A DNA stretch of 64,000 nucleotides, from NCBI GenBank assembly GCA_014898415.1, contig RCTD01000005.1:2232001-2296000 (forward strand), written 5' to 3'. The notes below the pieces were generated by a model that was not told the origin of the DNA, did no database searches, and worked only from the letters and a program-made list of their open reading frames with translations. This document shows positions 47,488 through 59,161 of the stretch, one piece after another. A program made the position numbers and the translations under genes. Origin of the DNA: Stromatinia cepivora (Eukaryota; Ascomycota; Leotiomycetes; Helotiales; Sclerotiniaceae). Each line of letters opens with the position of its first letter. Position 1 is the stretch's first letter.

Positions 47488-49382
47488 ATGAAGTGTTTTA
47501 CATCGTTCACTGCCCTCACTGCATTCTTTGCACAGGCATCTGCTTCAGCTATTCCTGCAATTCGCTCCCCAATCACTCAACAAAAAAGCAATGCCCCTTG
47601 TGCACACTCAGCTACTTCCAGATCTTGCTAGGGAGATTACTCCATTGATACAGACTGGTATGATGTTACACCTCACACTGGAGTCACCAGAGGTATGCGA
47701 TATCACATTCTCATTCACTAGTCTAGTACTAATTTGATGCATAGAATACTGGCTTTCGGTTGAGAACTCCACAATAACCCCTGACGGTTATACCCGCTCA
47801 GCCATGACCTTTAATGGAACCGCCCCTGGCCCTGCAATTATCGCTGACTGGGGTGACAATCTTATAATCCGTAAGTCTCCGATAGCACAAAGAATCTCAA
47901 AGTCCTCCATAACATCGGGCATTTTCAATCATCTTTTTACATGATTACCCTTACTAACTACGGGTCACAGATGTCACCAACAATCTTCAACATAATGGAA
48001 CATCCATTCATTGGCACGGTATTCGTCAGAAAGGAAGCTTAGAGTACGATGGAGTGCCGGGTGTTACGCAGTGCCCTATCGCTCCTGGAGATACCTTAAC
48101 CTACAAGTTCCAAGCTACTCAATATGGAACTACTTGGTATCACTCTCACTTCTCACTTCAATATGCTGATGGACTCTTCGGCCCTCTTATCATTAATGGT
48201 CCTGCCACTGCAGACTACGATGAGGATCTTGGAGTACTCTTTTTGGGAGATTGGGCACACGAAACCGTCTTCAATATTTGGCATACCGTTAGACCCGGCG
48301 TTCGTGCAAGTCTTCAAAACACTTTGATGAATGGAACCAATAGCTGTGAATGCTCAACTTCTGATCCTAACTGCGTTGGTGGTGGTAAAAAATTCGAGAT
48401 GACTTTCGTCGAGGGCACAAAGTACAGAGTGAGATTGATCAATGTTGGGATTGACAGTCATTTCGAATTCGCTATTGATGGACACACTCTTACCGTCATT
48501 GCCAACGACCTTGTTCCCATCGTCCCATATACTACTGAGACCCTCCTCATTGGTATCGGTCAAAGATACGATGTCATTGTCGAAGCCAATGCTACCCCTG
48601 ATGACTACTGGATCCGCGCAAATTGGGGAACTGCCTGCTCACCCAATATGCAAGCTGCCAACGCCACAGGAATTGTGCGATACAACCATTCCAGCACCGC
48701 AGAGCCTACCTCTGTCGGCGTCACACCACGCGGTACTTGTGGAGATGAACCACTTGCCAGTCTGGTCCCACACTTAGCAATGGATGTTGGTAGCTATGCT
48801 CTCACGGACGAGAAATTAGATTGGGTACACGGCAACATCTTGACCTGGACCATCAACAGTAGCTCTCTCGTCCTTGACTGGACCAATCCAACCACCCTCC
48901 AAGTGTTCAAGAACGAATCAATCTTCCCAACCGACTACAACGTCGTTCCTCTCGACAAAAAAATCACAAATGAGGACTGGGTCGTCTACGTCATCGAAGA
49001 TCTCACCTCTTCCGGTGCCTGGCATCCTATGCATCTCCACGGACACGATTTCTTCATCGTTGGTCAAGAACCCGCCGCAAAATTTGATCCTGTCAATACT
49101 CCCGCTACCTTTAACCTCGTCAATCCTCCTCGTCGTGACGTGGCTGCGCTTCCTGCAAGTGGATATCTTGCCATCGCATTCAAGCTTGATAACCCCGGTT
49201 CCTGGCTTCTTCACTGCCATATCGCATGGCACGCATCCCAGGGATTGGCGATGCAATTTGTGGAGTCTGAGAGCTCGATTGCGGTGGATATGAGAGATAC
49301 CGCCATCTTTGAAAATACATGCAAAAACTGGGATGCATATGTTCCAATTGAGGTGTTCCCTCAGGATGATTCTGGAATCTAA
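47488..49382 (+). pseudogene. Secreted laccase (multicopper oxidase) with an in-frame stop at codon 48
   Basis: Three exons (47488-47692, 47745-47870, 47971-49382) with consistent phases would give 580 residues. A signal peptide is clear (MKCFTSFTALTAFFAQASASA). All copper motifs are intact: HWHG at about residue 124, WYHSH at about 167, HPMHLHGH at about 462 and HCHIAWH at about 525. Many N-glycosylation sites occur, and the C-terminus DDSGI is the type seen in Botrytis-like laccases. Laccases oxidise phenolics with O2 outside the cell (family knowledge). The break is TAG at 47629-47631, where related laccases have Trp (C-W-G before a Tyr-Ser pair). Everything downstream is undisturbed, so the event is recent, or it is a sequencing error or a read-through stop. 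No short intron can remove it convincingly. Confidence 0.88.
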
Positions 49383-50981
49383 GGAGCTTGTTCCTTGTGG
49401 ATCGATCGGTGAGATTTCGAAGGTCCTACGCCATTTCGTTAATGAATCGCCCGTCATCAGTCGTTTAAATGGGGATGTCTTGGGTACATTTTGTACTCGA
49501 TCCCTCATTGTACGACACCGCCCAATGCCTTTTTTTTTACTATCACGAATGTCATGAGAAACGCGCAGTACTTTCATTCATACCACCGTACATAGTTTTT
49601 ATTATTCACGTATACTTCGTTTACATACTTATCTATATCATTTTTGATCTTCATTATTTTAACCCCCGCCGGTTACTTCGCGAGCGAGCAGTACATTTTG
49701 GGTAGCTGCATGATCACTCTTTTACTTTAGACTTTTAGGCTATCGGAGGAGTGGTGAAGAAGGAGGAGGAGGATGAAGGAAGAAGCATAGAAATATAGAC
49801 TTGCTTGCTTTTTGCGAATTACTTCATGTAAGAATGGGCGAGAAAAAGGGTGATTTAAAGTTTCATGAATCTGCATAATTTGGATGTATGGATTCTTAAA
49901 ATAGAACTACAGTAAAGTTACGAGAAATGTGTGTCTCGGATAAATACTGCAGTGCGTAATTTGTGATCGTGATATCGGATGGCAAAATCGTAAAGGGTGT
50001 CGGTCCTATTGGTTGCGTAGAGACAAATTAGGAGGGTGCAGATCGGATCTACTAGATACCGTACAATGAGTGTATATGCAAGACATGTGCAGTTGATGGA
50101 GTGAGGCTCAGCAGGATACGCAGCTGAATAAGATAAGGATTGATATGTAAGATCTTACTTATCGAAACGTCAATACGCGTACAAATAATTAGTAACTGGT
50201 TTCTCGGTCACTGATGAAGCCGATAGGTACATACACAACGGCCCTTAGTGGACCCGACTACTTATTCAACCCAGGCGTCACTCTTTTACCGCATTAGACA
50301 TTTTTGGAAGACAAAAAAGGCAAAAAGAAGAATTCAGTTTTTCACAGCCTCAAATGTTCGCTTAATAATAGTCTTAACCTCTCCGCAGGCTGAACCTAAC
50401 TGCAGTAATGAATTCAATGAACTAATAAAGAAAAGAATACCCAATCGATCAATTCTAATCAATCATACTAATGTTCTATTGGTGCAGGAATTTACTTTTG
50501 ACATTTTGACAGGACTAGACTAAAGATTACTATGGTTCCTTACCTTACCTATCTAGCTAGGGTAGGTAATACTTTATTTCATTCACAAATAACAAATCTC
50601 ACACCATAATGAATCAATTTTTCTCTCATACAAAATCTAACACTACCCAGAAAACAATTTCAATTCATACAAAATTTCTCTCTCATACAGATATATGATT
50701 TATTGATAAGATTGTAGGTGAAATTTGAAAAATTGTTATTCAATTTCAAAATTTCAATTTTTTTGAGTTCAAAATAAACATTTTAATTTTAAATAGCATT
50801 TCCCCGACTTTTTAACATCATTCGACCCCGGGTCTTTTACCTTTTTCAACCACAACAAATCCAATCCTTCTTCTTACTTCCGACAACGACATACCATCTA
50901 CCGAAATCCTTTCTTATCATTTTGATCGCAAACAATTAAATTCAAAGTATTGGTATATTGCATCAATTGATTCAAAACAAT
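49383..50981. other. Intergenic; no gene recognised
   Basis: Laccase 3' flank and syntaxin promoter. The short plus-strand frame at 50248-50523 has no family character. The last 400 bp are A/T-rich with pyrimidine tracts, as is common before fungal starts. Confidence 0.5.
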
Positions 50982-52161
50982 ATGTCGTACACTCAACAAT
51001 ACCAAGGTATTGGTGGAAACCCATATCAGAATTCTGGCGCCGCTGAAGCCGGATATGGAGGTGTAAGCATAGTTCATTTCACACTTTCTTTCTTCATTAA
51101 TCACATCTATGCGTAAATGAATCTAGAATCTAGAAATACTAATACCATGATAGAATAATCTAGCCCAACCAGGACTCACCCACGAAATGTCAAACTACTC
51201 CCAAACATCCAACTATTCCTCCGGTACACCCGGCGCCATCCCACCCCCAAGTTCCAACGTCCTCACCCAACAAGCCTTCCTCGACCGCGTCGATTTCGCC
51301 AAATCCGAAATTCGTTCTCTCTCCTCTAACATTTCTCAAATCGCCACTCTTCACCAACGCGCCCTCTCTTCCCCCGATTCCTCCTCCGCTGCCTCCCTCG
51401 AAAATCTCGTAACACAAACCCAGCTCAAAAACACCCAGATTCGTGATCAAATTAAGTATTTGGAAGCCGATGCTATCAAGACGCAAGATGGGACTAAGAA
51501 TGTCAAGAGCACGCAAGCTAAGAGATTGAAGTCGGAATTTGAGAATCAGTTGCAGCAGTATAGGGAAGAGGAGTTGAATTATAGAAATGAATATAGACGT
51601 CAGATTGGAAGACAATATCGTATTGTTAATCCTGAAGCTACGGAGGCTGAGGTTGAAGAAGCTAGTCAGATGGATTGGGGTTCAGAGGGTGTTTTTCAAA
51701 CTGCTGTATGTTTTGTCTTATATCTATTTCTACTTACCCCTCTATTATACAACCCAAGACCCTTTAAACACTTATGAATACACTAACAAATTCCTCAGCT
51801 TAAATCCAATCGATCTGGCCAAGCCTCCTCAGTTCTCGGAGCCGTTCGCGCCCGTCATAATGAACTCCAACGCATTGAAGCTACTCTTACCGATCTTGCA
51901 GCTATGTTCGCCGACATGGCTCAAATAGTCGAAGCCCAAGATCCCATCGTCGAACATACCGAGCAAAATGCCATTAAAACCGCCGAGGATGTTGATAAAG
52001 GAAATACGGAAATTGACAAGGCGAATGAACATGCCAGACGTAGAAACAGACTAAAGTGGTGGTGCTTGTTGGTCACAATCATTATTATCCTCGCGATTGC
52101 CTTGGGTGTTGGTTTGGGTGTTGGGTTGGCGGTCAATGGGTCCAAGACTGCTACTAATTAG
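50982..52161 (+). CDS. Plasma-membrane syntaxin (t-SNARE) Sso1/Sso2-like
   Basis: Three exons (50982-51062, 51154-51705, 51799-52161) with 91- and 93-bp introns give 331 residues. The N-terminus is Tyr/Gln/Gly-rich and flexible (MSYTQQYQGIGG). Residues about 55-200 form the helical Habc region, with YRIVNPEATEAEVEEA just after it, a stretch shared by syntaxins. The SNARE motif runs from about ARHNELQRIEATLTDLAAMF, with the central-layer Gln in VEAQDPIVE. The protein ends in a single membrane anchor (WWCLLVTIIIILAIALGV) and a short lumenal tail, the tail-anchored layout of the family. It pairs with Sec9 and Snc to fuse secretory vesicles at the plasma membrane (family knowledge). Confidence 0.93.
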
Positions 52162-52917
52162 GAGTATATGGGGCAGTAATTGAAACTTCCAAACGAAGTT
52201 GAGAGGAAGGCTTTCGGGAGGCATGAGATATGATGGATGATATGGGGATTTGAAGGGGATTGAATAGGTTCGACGACTGATGCGGTTACCAAAGAACCAA
52301 TGAAATGATGGGAAAGGGATGGAAGGAAATCTTGTATGTTGTATATTTGTCTGAGATATCATTTTTCCTTATTTCTTTTTCTTCTCTTTTTTTTGCGCGC
52401 GTTTTTTCTTTACCTCTTTTTCTACGAACAACCGAACGAAGGGCTTTTTTAATGCACACGATGGGGTGGATGATTCACATGTCATGTTATGCAAAAAGCT
52501 TGGGTTTTTTTTTTTTTTTTTTTTTTTTACATATTTTAATATTATGAGGATGGAGGAATGAATGGGCTGCGGAAGTGAGGAGGGAGGAGCTAGAGGGAAG
52601 GGGCGGCCTTTTAATAAATCATAGTTGTGCTTTTGAAGTCTGGCAGTGTAGTGGAGTGGAGTTTAGGGGGGGGGAGAGGGGGGGGGGAGAGCAGGGAGGG
52701 AGAATGTAATGGAGTGGAATGGAATTGAATGGAATGAAATGAAATGATAAAATAAACGAATGTTCCCTAGAAATCATTTTCGTTTACATATATACATATA
52801 TGCGTGCTTGCGTGCTTGCTATGGTGACAAGAACCTTCTCAATCCTAGGAGGGAGTTGTAACTAACCCACGTAACTAACCCATGCTAACGGGATAATATA
52901 TATTGAAATACTCCGTA
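52162..52917. other. Intergenic, low complexity
   Basis: Syntaxin 3' flank. It contains a T-run of about 23 nt near 52506-52528, G/A-rich DNA with a poly-G run near 52666-52690, and GGAAT repeats near 52710-52745. No gene. Confidence 0.55.
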
Positions 52918-53198
52918 TGTGACACACAAGAGCCGTAATAGAGCTGAATAAACAGGGTCAATTATGTTCCTTAGAATCTACAATTGAAGAACTATGGCTC
53001 GTAAGGAACAACTAGATATATATATACAAATACTAATTCATAAATTGTGGAGTTGTATATATACATTATTAAGGTCATTGTTTTACCATACTAAATCGTA
53101 TGAATTGTAACATATATACACAGACGATCGACTCATCCATTGATAAGGGAGATAGGGAAAGCACGTGATTAACCTCCTGTGGTTCACGATTCGTGACA
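52918..53198 (-). mobile_element. Solo LTR of the 7-kb Ty3/gypsy family
   Basis: 281 bp, nearly colinear with the 282-bp LTRs at 38976 and 45735 and in the same orientation. It is flanked by the 5-bp target-site duplication CCGTA (52913-52917 and 53199-53203). There is no interior, so it arose by LTR-LTR recombination. Confidence 0.95.
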
Positions 53199-53234
53199 CC
53201 GTATAGATAGAAGTATAGAGATGCTTAATTGATT

Positions 53235-53941
<707 letters not shown>

Positions 53942-55310
53942 CTAATCCTCGTTATACTTCCCACTATCCAACATACCCTTCCCACCCCTCCCCCCAGACC
54001 TCCGTCCCCAAACCCTCAATCCCCACTCCGAAATCGTGAATCCCCAATGACCCGCCACAAGTACCCCACTAACCACATTGACAACCTTAACCACAAATCT
54101 CAAGAACCCATCTCTGCTTTCCTCAACGGTTAAAAGAAGTGGTTCGATGTCATATTTGAAAAATATTCCAGGTACGCTACGTTCGCCTACGATGTGTTCT
54201 TGGGATGTAACGGCGTATTGGTTGGTACGTAGTAGTGAGGGCGATGAAGAGGGAGAAAATGTTGATGCGGAGAGGGAATATAGGGTTGGGACTATGGAGA
54301 GGAAGTATTGGTATTTGTGGAAATGGTTGGGGGTGCCAGCGATGGTGCGATCGAGGGGGTTGAGGAGGGAGGGGTAGAAGGGTCCGAAGGAGAGCTCGTT
54401 GATTATGTGGGAGAAATTGAATGCTATTCCTTCTGTTAGTAATCATCCAAAACATTCAGATACTTTACATGCGGGGGTGAAAAAGGAAAACGAACCATTA
54501 TGATCTAAATGCTGTCCCAATTCCGGATATCCATGACCCCTCGCCGTAATATGAAAATCCCCCTGCACCTTATTAACCTGCAAACTCCCATAAACCCTAC
54601 AACTATCCCCGCCCTTCGGTCCCCCCTTAAGTCTCGGTGTTTTCGCAAACTTCGCCCTCTTCTTTGCCCCAAGCGCCACAATATCATGAACATGTTCCTC
54701 TCCAAAACCCTCCTCATGATATTCCTCCCCAGTAATCACTCTACCATGCGCATCCTTTCCTAATTGATGCACTCCCTTCGCATCCACCCATTGACTCCAA
54801 TTCGTCGGATCTTCTTTGAGCATTATCCCGGCCAAAATGCGATCACCAGCTGCATCTTGTACGTTGAGATGTAATTCTGAACATTTCATTTTGACAACCA
54901 TGTCCATGTTTATTTGTAGGGAATGGCCAATACCCTTTTCAACTACAAAGGTGTGCGTTTCGTAGCCGGTCCACCAGCGAGAGAATTCGGAGAGGAGGAG
55001 GGCGAAGGATATGATGAGCATGGCGACGGTCCATTTGCCGCCGCCGGATGTTTGTGTTATGTATTGAGGTTTGGCTTTGGCTGTTGGGGGATTAATTTGT
55101 TAGTTCATGAACTTGAATTTGATTATGCGCTTCAAAATGAGAGCGTGTAGAAATGTAAATGCAGTGCTAAATGATCCAGCAAATAATAAGCAGAAAGAAG
55201 AACGAGTCAACAAGTAAACAACACATACGAAAAGCATCAAAAGCCTTTACAATCCCCCCTTTCTCCCCAAATGACCCCTCATCCAACCCATGCTCTGTAA
55301 ATCCATTCAT
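53942..55310 (-). CDS. ERV41: ER-derived vesicle cargo protein Erv41 (ERGIC2)
   Basis: Three exons (55310-55229, 55080-54496, 54432-53942) give 385 residues. Intron 2 uses a weak donor (GTTCGT), but the phase and the family sequence across the join (DHN-EGIAFNFSHIINELSFG) support it. The N-terminus (MNGFTEHGLDEGSFG, KAFDAFPKAKPQY) precedes a first membrane segment (WTVAMLIISFALLLSEF). A large lumenal domain follows with INMDMVVKMKCSELHLNVQD and GSLQVNKVQGDFHITARGHG, and there is a second membrane segment near the C-terminus (FVVKVVNVVSGVLVAGHW). Erv41 forms a complex with Erv46 and cycles between ER and Golgi, retrieving ER proteins (family knowledge). Confidence 0.9.
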
Positions 55311-56646
55311 TTTTGCCGGAGAGATGTCCTACTCGTCCTGAATTCTCTACCTCACCTTGCGCATACAATCCTAGACTCAATAAACCCTCCCTGGAACTTT
55401 CAAATGCGCAATCCTCAATTCGTTCGATTTCCCAGATAAAAAGTCGAATTCAAAGAAAAAGAATGAGAATGAAAGAAACTTCACGAAACAACAAAATCCA
55501 TTGAAACCTCACAATCGAATTTCAAGAAAAGCAAAAGAGGTCTCAAAAAACTTGAAGATATCTATGAATGCACGAAGTAATGTGCTCAGGCCTAGAATTG
55601 GCAGTTGAAAGCTGTCCTGTCCTTGAAGTGAACCGAGGATGTACCGATTGGATTTGATTGGTCAATTTAATGCTGTATGGTGCAAGGCTGATGAATTTGG
55701 GAGTGTGTGTAAGGTCGGATTTTTGTGGGCTCGTGCATGGGATTTATGTGGTGTGAATGCAAAGTGCATGAACGTGAGGAGATGGGTGCGGGGTGGTCTA
55801 TGGATATGTGGAAGGAATCTTGGAGTTTGGTGAATACAGGCATATGGACATACAGATAGGAGATTATTTGGGCATAAATCTAAGGGCTATTAATTATGTG
55901 AATGTAAGTAAGCTCGAATAAGCATGTCAGTCTCAAGCGCAATCCAATTATCTAAATCTAGGTTCGAACAAAAAGGAGCATCGATAACTATCATGAGATT
56001 ATATATCCAAACGTGGCTCTTCAGTATGAACGCTAGGTTGGGCTCAGGGAAGAGAGAGAGAGGTATTCATCACGAAGGAACTGATCCAGCTTATCACACG
56101 GTACCATGGAAAATGACTGGGTGAATTCTATGAGTTGGTTGATACAGGTATGATAACGATGGAGAGGAGGATTTAGTTTTGGGTATCTATAAGTCTAAAC
56201 GGTTTATTTGGTTGTCTAAATCTAGATTTGAATAATGAGGAGTATGATGGAAGCATCTAAGCTTGATTCAACTGGAGGTGAAGTGCGAAACTTGAGTTAG
56301 AGTGCGAATCTCTATCAAGTAAAAGTTTAAGTCAATAATCGATACAAATCACCAACAGCTTCATCACGAGAATTTCATCATCATAAAAAGCAGAATGTGT
56401 AAATCGATTGCATTTTCTGAAAATTTTCCAAAGAATCGAACTGGAAACTCAAATCTAAAATGAGCGACCAAACCAACCAACAAACGTAACCCTAGTAAGT
56501 AAACTCCTAACTTTCTCCCCTCCCATTAACTCTGCGGAAAGAATTTGTCACATTTCCAAGTAGATCTTTCTTCCAGAGGAAGTCCCCACGAAAGCAAAGT
56601 TTGATAAAGAGTAAGTAAGTATTTACATGAATGAAATCCACACAAC
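55311..56646. other. Intergenic; no gene recognised
   Basis: Erv41 promoter and the 3' flank of the DUF1996-WSC gene. Short plus-strand frames (55639-55833, 55924-56124) show no domain. Confidence 0.5.
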
Positions 56647-59161
56647 TTAAGAAGCTGTAGCTGTAGCCGTCTTCTGGTAACAGGAACATCCAGAGCTGAT
56701 ATGGTAGGCAGCATCGGGTGCGAAATCGCATCCGGGGAGCCAGGTTGGTATTGTGGTGTCGGGAGCAGCGGTGGTTGCTAGCCAGCTGGAACAGAATTCT
56801 GAAGGGGTGGAATGTTCTAAGGCGCGAAGACAGTTATCTGCATGGCAAAATTGATCGAAAGGACTCAAGGATGTTGCTGTTGTTGTTGCGGTGACGGTTG
56901 TGAAAGTTGAGACTGTTGTTGCTGTAAAGACTGTTGTGACTTTGAGTCCGGAATCAGAAGAGATGGATGTAACTTTGGTCTCTGTGTTGAAAGATGCCGA
57001 ATTTGATTCAGCAGCAATAGAGCTTGCCATGGTTACCGATTTATATGCACTAGAAGCCTTCACAGAGGCTGAATAATTGTTAGCCGTAGACGACAATGGC
57101 AAAATACTTGTATTTGTCATTGCTGGTATTGACATAGGCGATGTTAAAGACGCAGATGAATTTGCAAAAGCAGGCACATACGTAGAAGCAGAACCAGAAG
57201 AAGCAGAAGTATCGTTTGAATGGCAAGCTAACTCGCTATCGCGTTTTTGACGTCTCTCACGTCTTTCTTCGGACTTACGCTTCTTCAAACCAGCATTGAA
57301 TGGATACCTGAAAGACTTGATCAGCAAGAAATTATTGAAAAGGATGCGTGGATATACTTACTGAACGTTAGTGCAACTACTAGATTTTGGGCACTTCTTG
57401 TAAAGTGAAAGTAGACCAGCTGCTCCACAAATTTGTTGATTATTCCCAGAGCAAGGCATCGTACAGCCTCCCAAAATACCAGGGACTGGAGCTCTACCAG
57501 CAAGCATATTATTATCACAGTAGCACTCTGTGGAATATTCCAAACCAGCGATACTATAGCCTTTGCTGTTGCAGAAGTCGATACATTTTTCGATTGTCAT
57601 TCCTGTACTATCTTTTAACGAAGCTCCTTGAAGTGTTCGAGGCTGACCAGGTAGATCTGAGCCACATCCCAAGTATGCGAAGCTCTTTGATTTCGTCACG
57701 TCAGTGTAAGGCCACATAGGCGTACCGATGGTAGTCGTAGCACCACATCCACTTTGTGGGACAGCATTTGCGGGACCACTTTGAACCTCATTGCATCCAG
57801 GAAGTTTGGGCAGTACACCGGTAACTTGCTCATGAACTGACGGAGGAATTCTGCAAGCATTTGCAGTTGCAATCGCTTGTGAGTTGGAATACAGGACATT
57901 TTTCGATGACTCCACTATCATCGTTGCATTCGTTGACAGCTCTTTGTAACGTTGGCACATCCCAGCCATTGACAAAGTCTCCATGAAAACCGTAGCCGGT
58001 AGGGTCTCCCATAGCCCAGACGAATGGTTGCGAATTACCATACCACTAGAAAATTGATTGTTAGCATCGGACTGTGGTATAAGGGAAGGACTTGAATTCT
58101 CGGAATAGACATGCAAATTGTGCCATGAAGAAAAAACGAGAAGCTGCAAGTGCTTACCATATTGGCAAAGTCAGGAGTATCCCAAAGAATCTCATAGAAA
58201 ATAGAGACAAAGCGCTTTGGATGACTGGGAGGACAATGACCACTGTCCACAAGACTAGGATAAGCCATATGAGACGTATGGTCTGGAGAATCCAAGTTTT
58301 TTCCGTCCCAGCATGATGGGAAAAAGACTTGTGATCGGAGCCCACTTGGACATTTGTAATTTGGGAATCCATTCGTTTGAGGATTACTAGTACCGAGGCA
58401 GACATAGGTGATTGCCTGCTGTGCTAGAGAGCTAGAGTTGTATGACCGAAGAAAAGGATTGCCAGCGACCATTCTGAAGCCGGGGGGAAAGGCCAAAAGA
58501 CCTTTGGAGTACTCGGGATCCAATGGGTCACTGCGCTGCCTAGTAACTCAATTTATTAATTATCCAAAGGAGGTAGAACATTGAATGGCAAACTTACAAG
58601 TAGTAAACTGTAACACCACCATTTTGACCGACAGAGATGAAACTACCATTTTGAGCTCTGTAAAACAATGTTGGAGTCCAATAATTGGAAAGATCCTTTT
58701 TTTTTGGTTAGTTGGAGAATACTCCTTTGTATTTGATGGAAGCTTACCTTTGTGACGGTACAAGAAGAGCAAGTCGAGGCTTGGGTGGAAGCATAGTTCA
58801 TGTTAAAAGCAAATCCATTACCTATTGCAAACGGGAGTCAGTATTATCCGTCAAAAATGAGTCTGGGAGAAAATGAGATATTGAAACTATAGAGAGACAC
58901 ATAAGATTTGTTTGAGGAAGAAAAAAAGTGGTGTTGCAGATCAGGGAACAGAATTGATGTAAAAGACAATAAAATTGGAACTGTGTACTAACCACCCATG
59001 ATGGTGTGGACGTGGGCAGAAACACCACCTGGAGAGATAACTGGGTCAGCTCTCTGAACCACAATTGGGTTCTGGCATGGTAGACGCCAAAATGCAGAGG
59101 CAGGATTGATGTTGAATGCGAGAAGGCACAGGGCCAACTGGAGCAAGGCGTTTGTTTGCAT
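56647..59161 (-). pseudogene. Secreted DUF1996-WSC domain protein with a frameshift
   Basis: Six exons (59161-58993, 58821-58748, 58695-58598, 58539-58158, 58045-57362, 57307-56647) join in phase except for one frameshift inside exon 5, and the repaired length would be about 688 residues. A signal peptide (MQTNALLQLALCLLAFNINPASA) leads into DUF1996 (FWRLPCQNPIVVQRADPV, then HVHTIMGG-NGFAFNMNY, CWDGKNLDSPDHTSHMAYP, GGWD-like FVNGWD). A Cys-rich WSC module follows (YLGCGSDLPGQPRTL to CSGNNQQICGAAGLLSLYKK), then a basic stretch, a Ser/Thr-rich linker and a C-terminal Cys cluster. DUF1996-WSC proteins are secreted or wall-associated, and WSC is thought to bind carbohydrate (family knowledge). 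Near 57870-57895 the frame changes by one base between CPVFQ and ATANACRIPPSV. This means a 1-bp insertion, a 2-bp deletion or an assembly error. Confidence 0.85.

Noticed and set aside
48918..49577. 219-codon minus-strand frame over the laccase
   Set aside because: It is an antisense shadow of the laccase coding exon.
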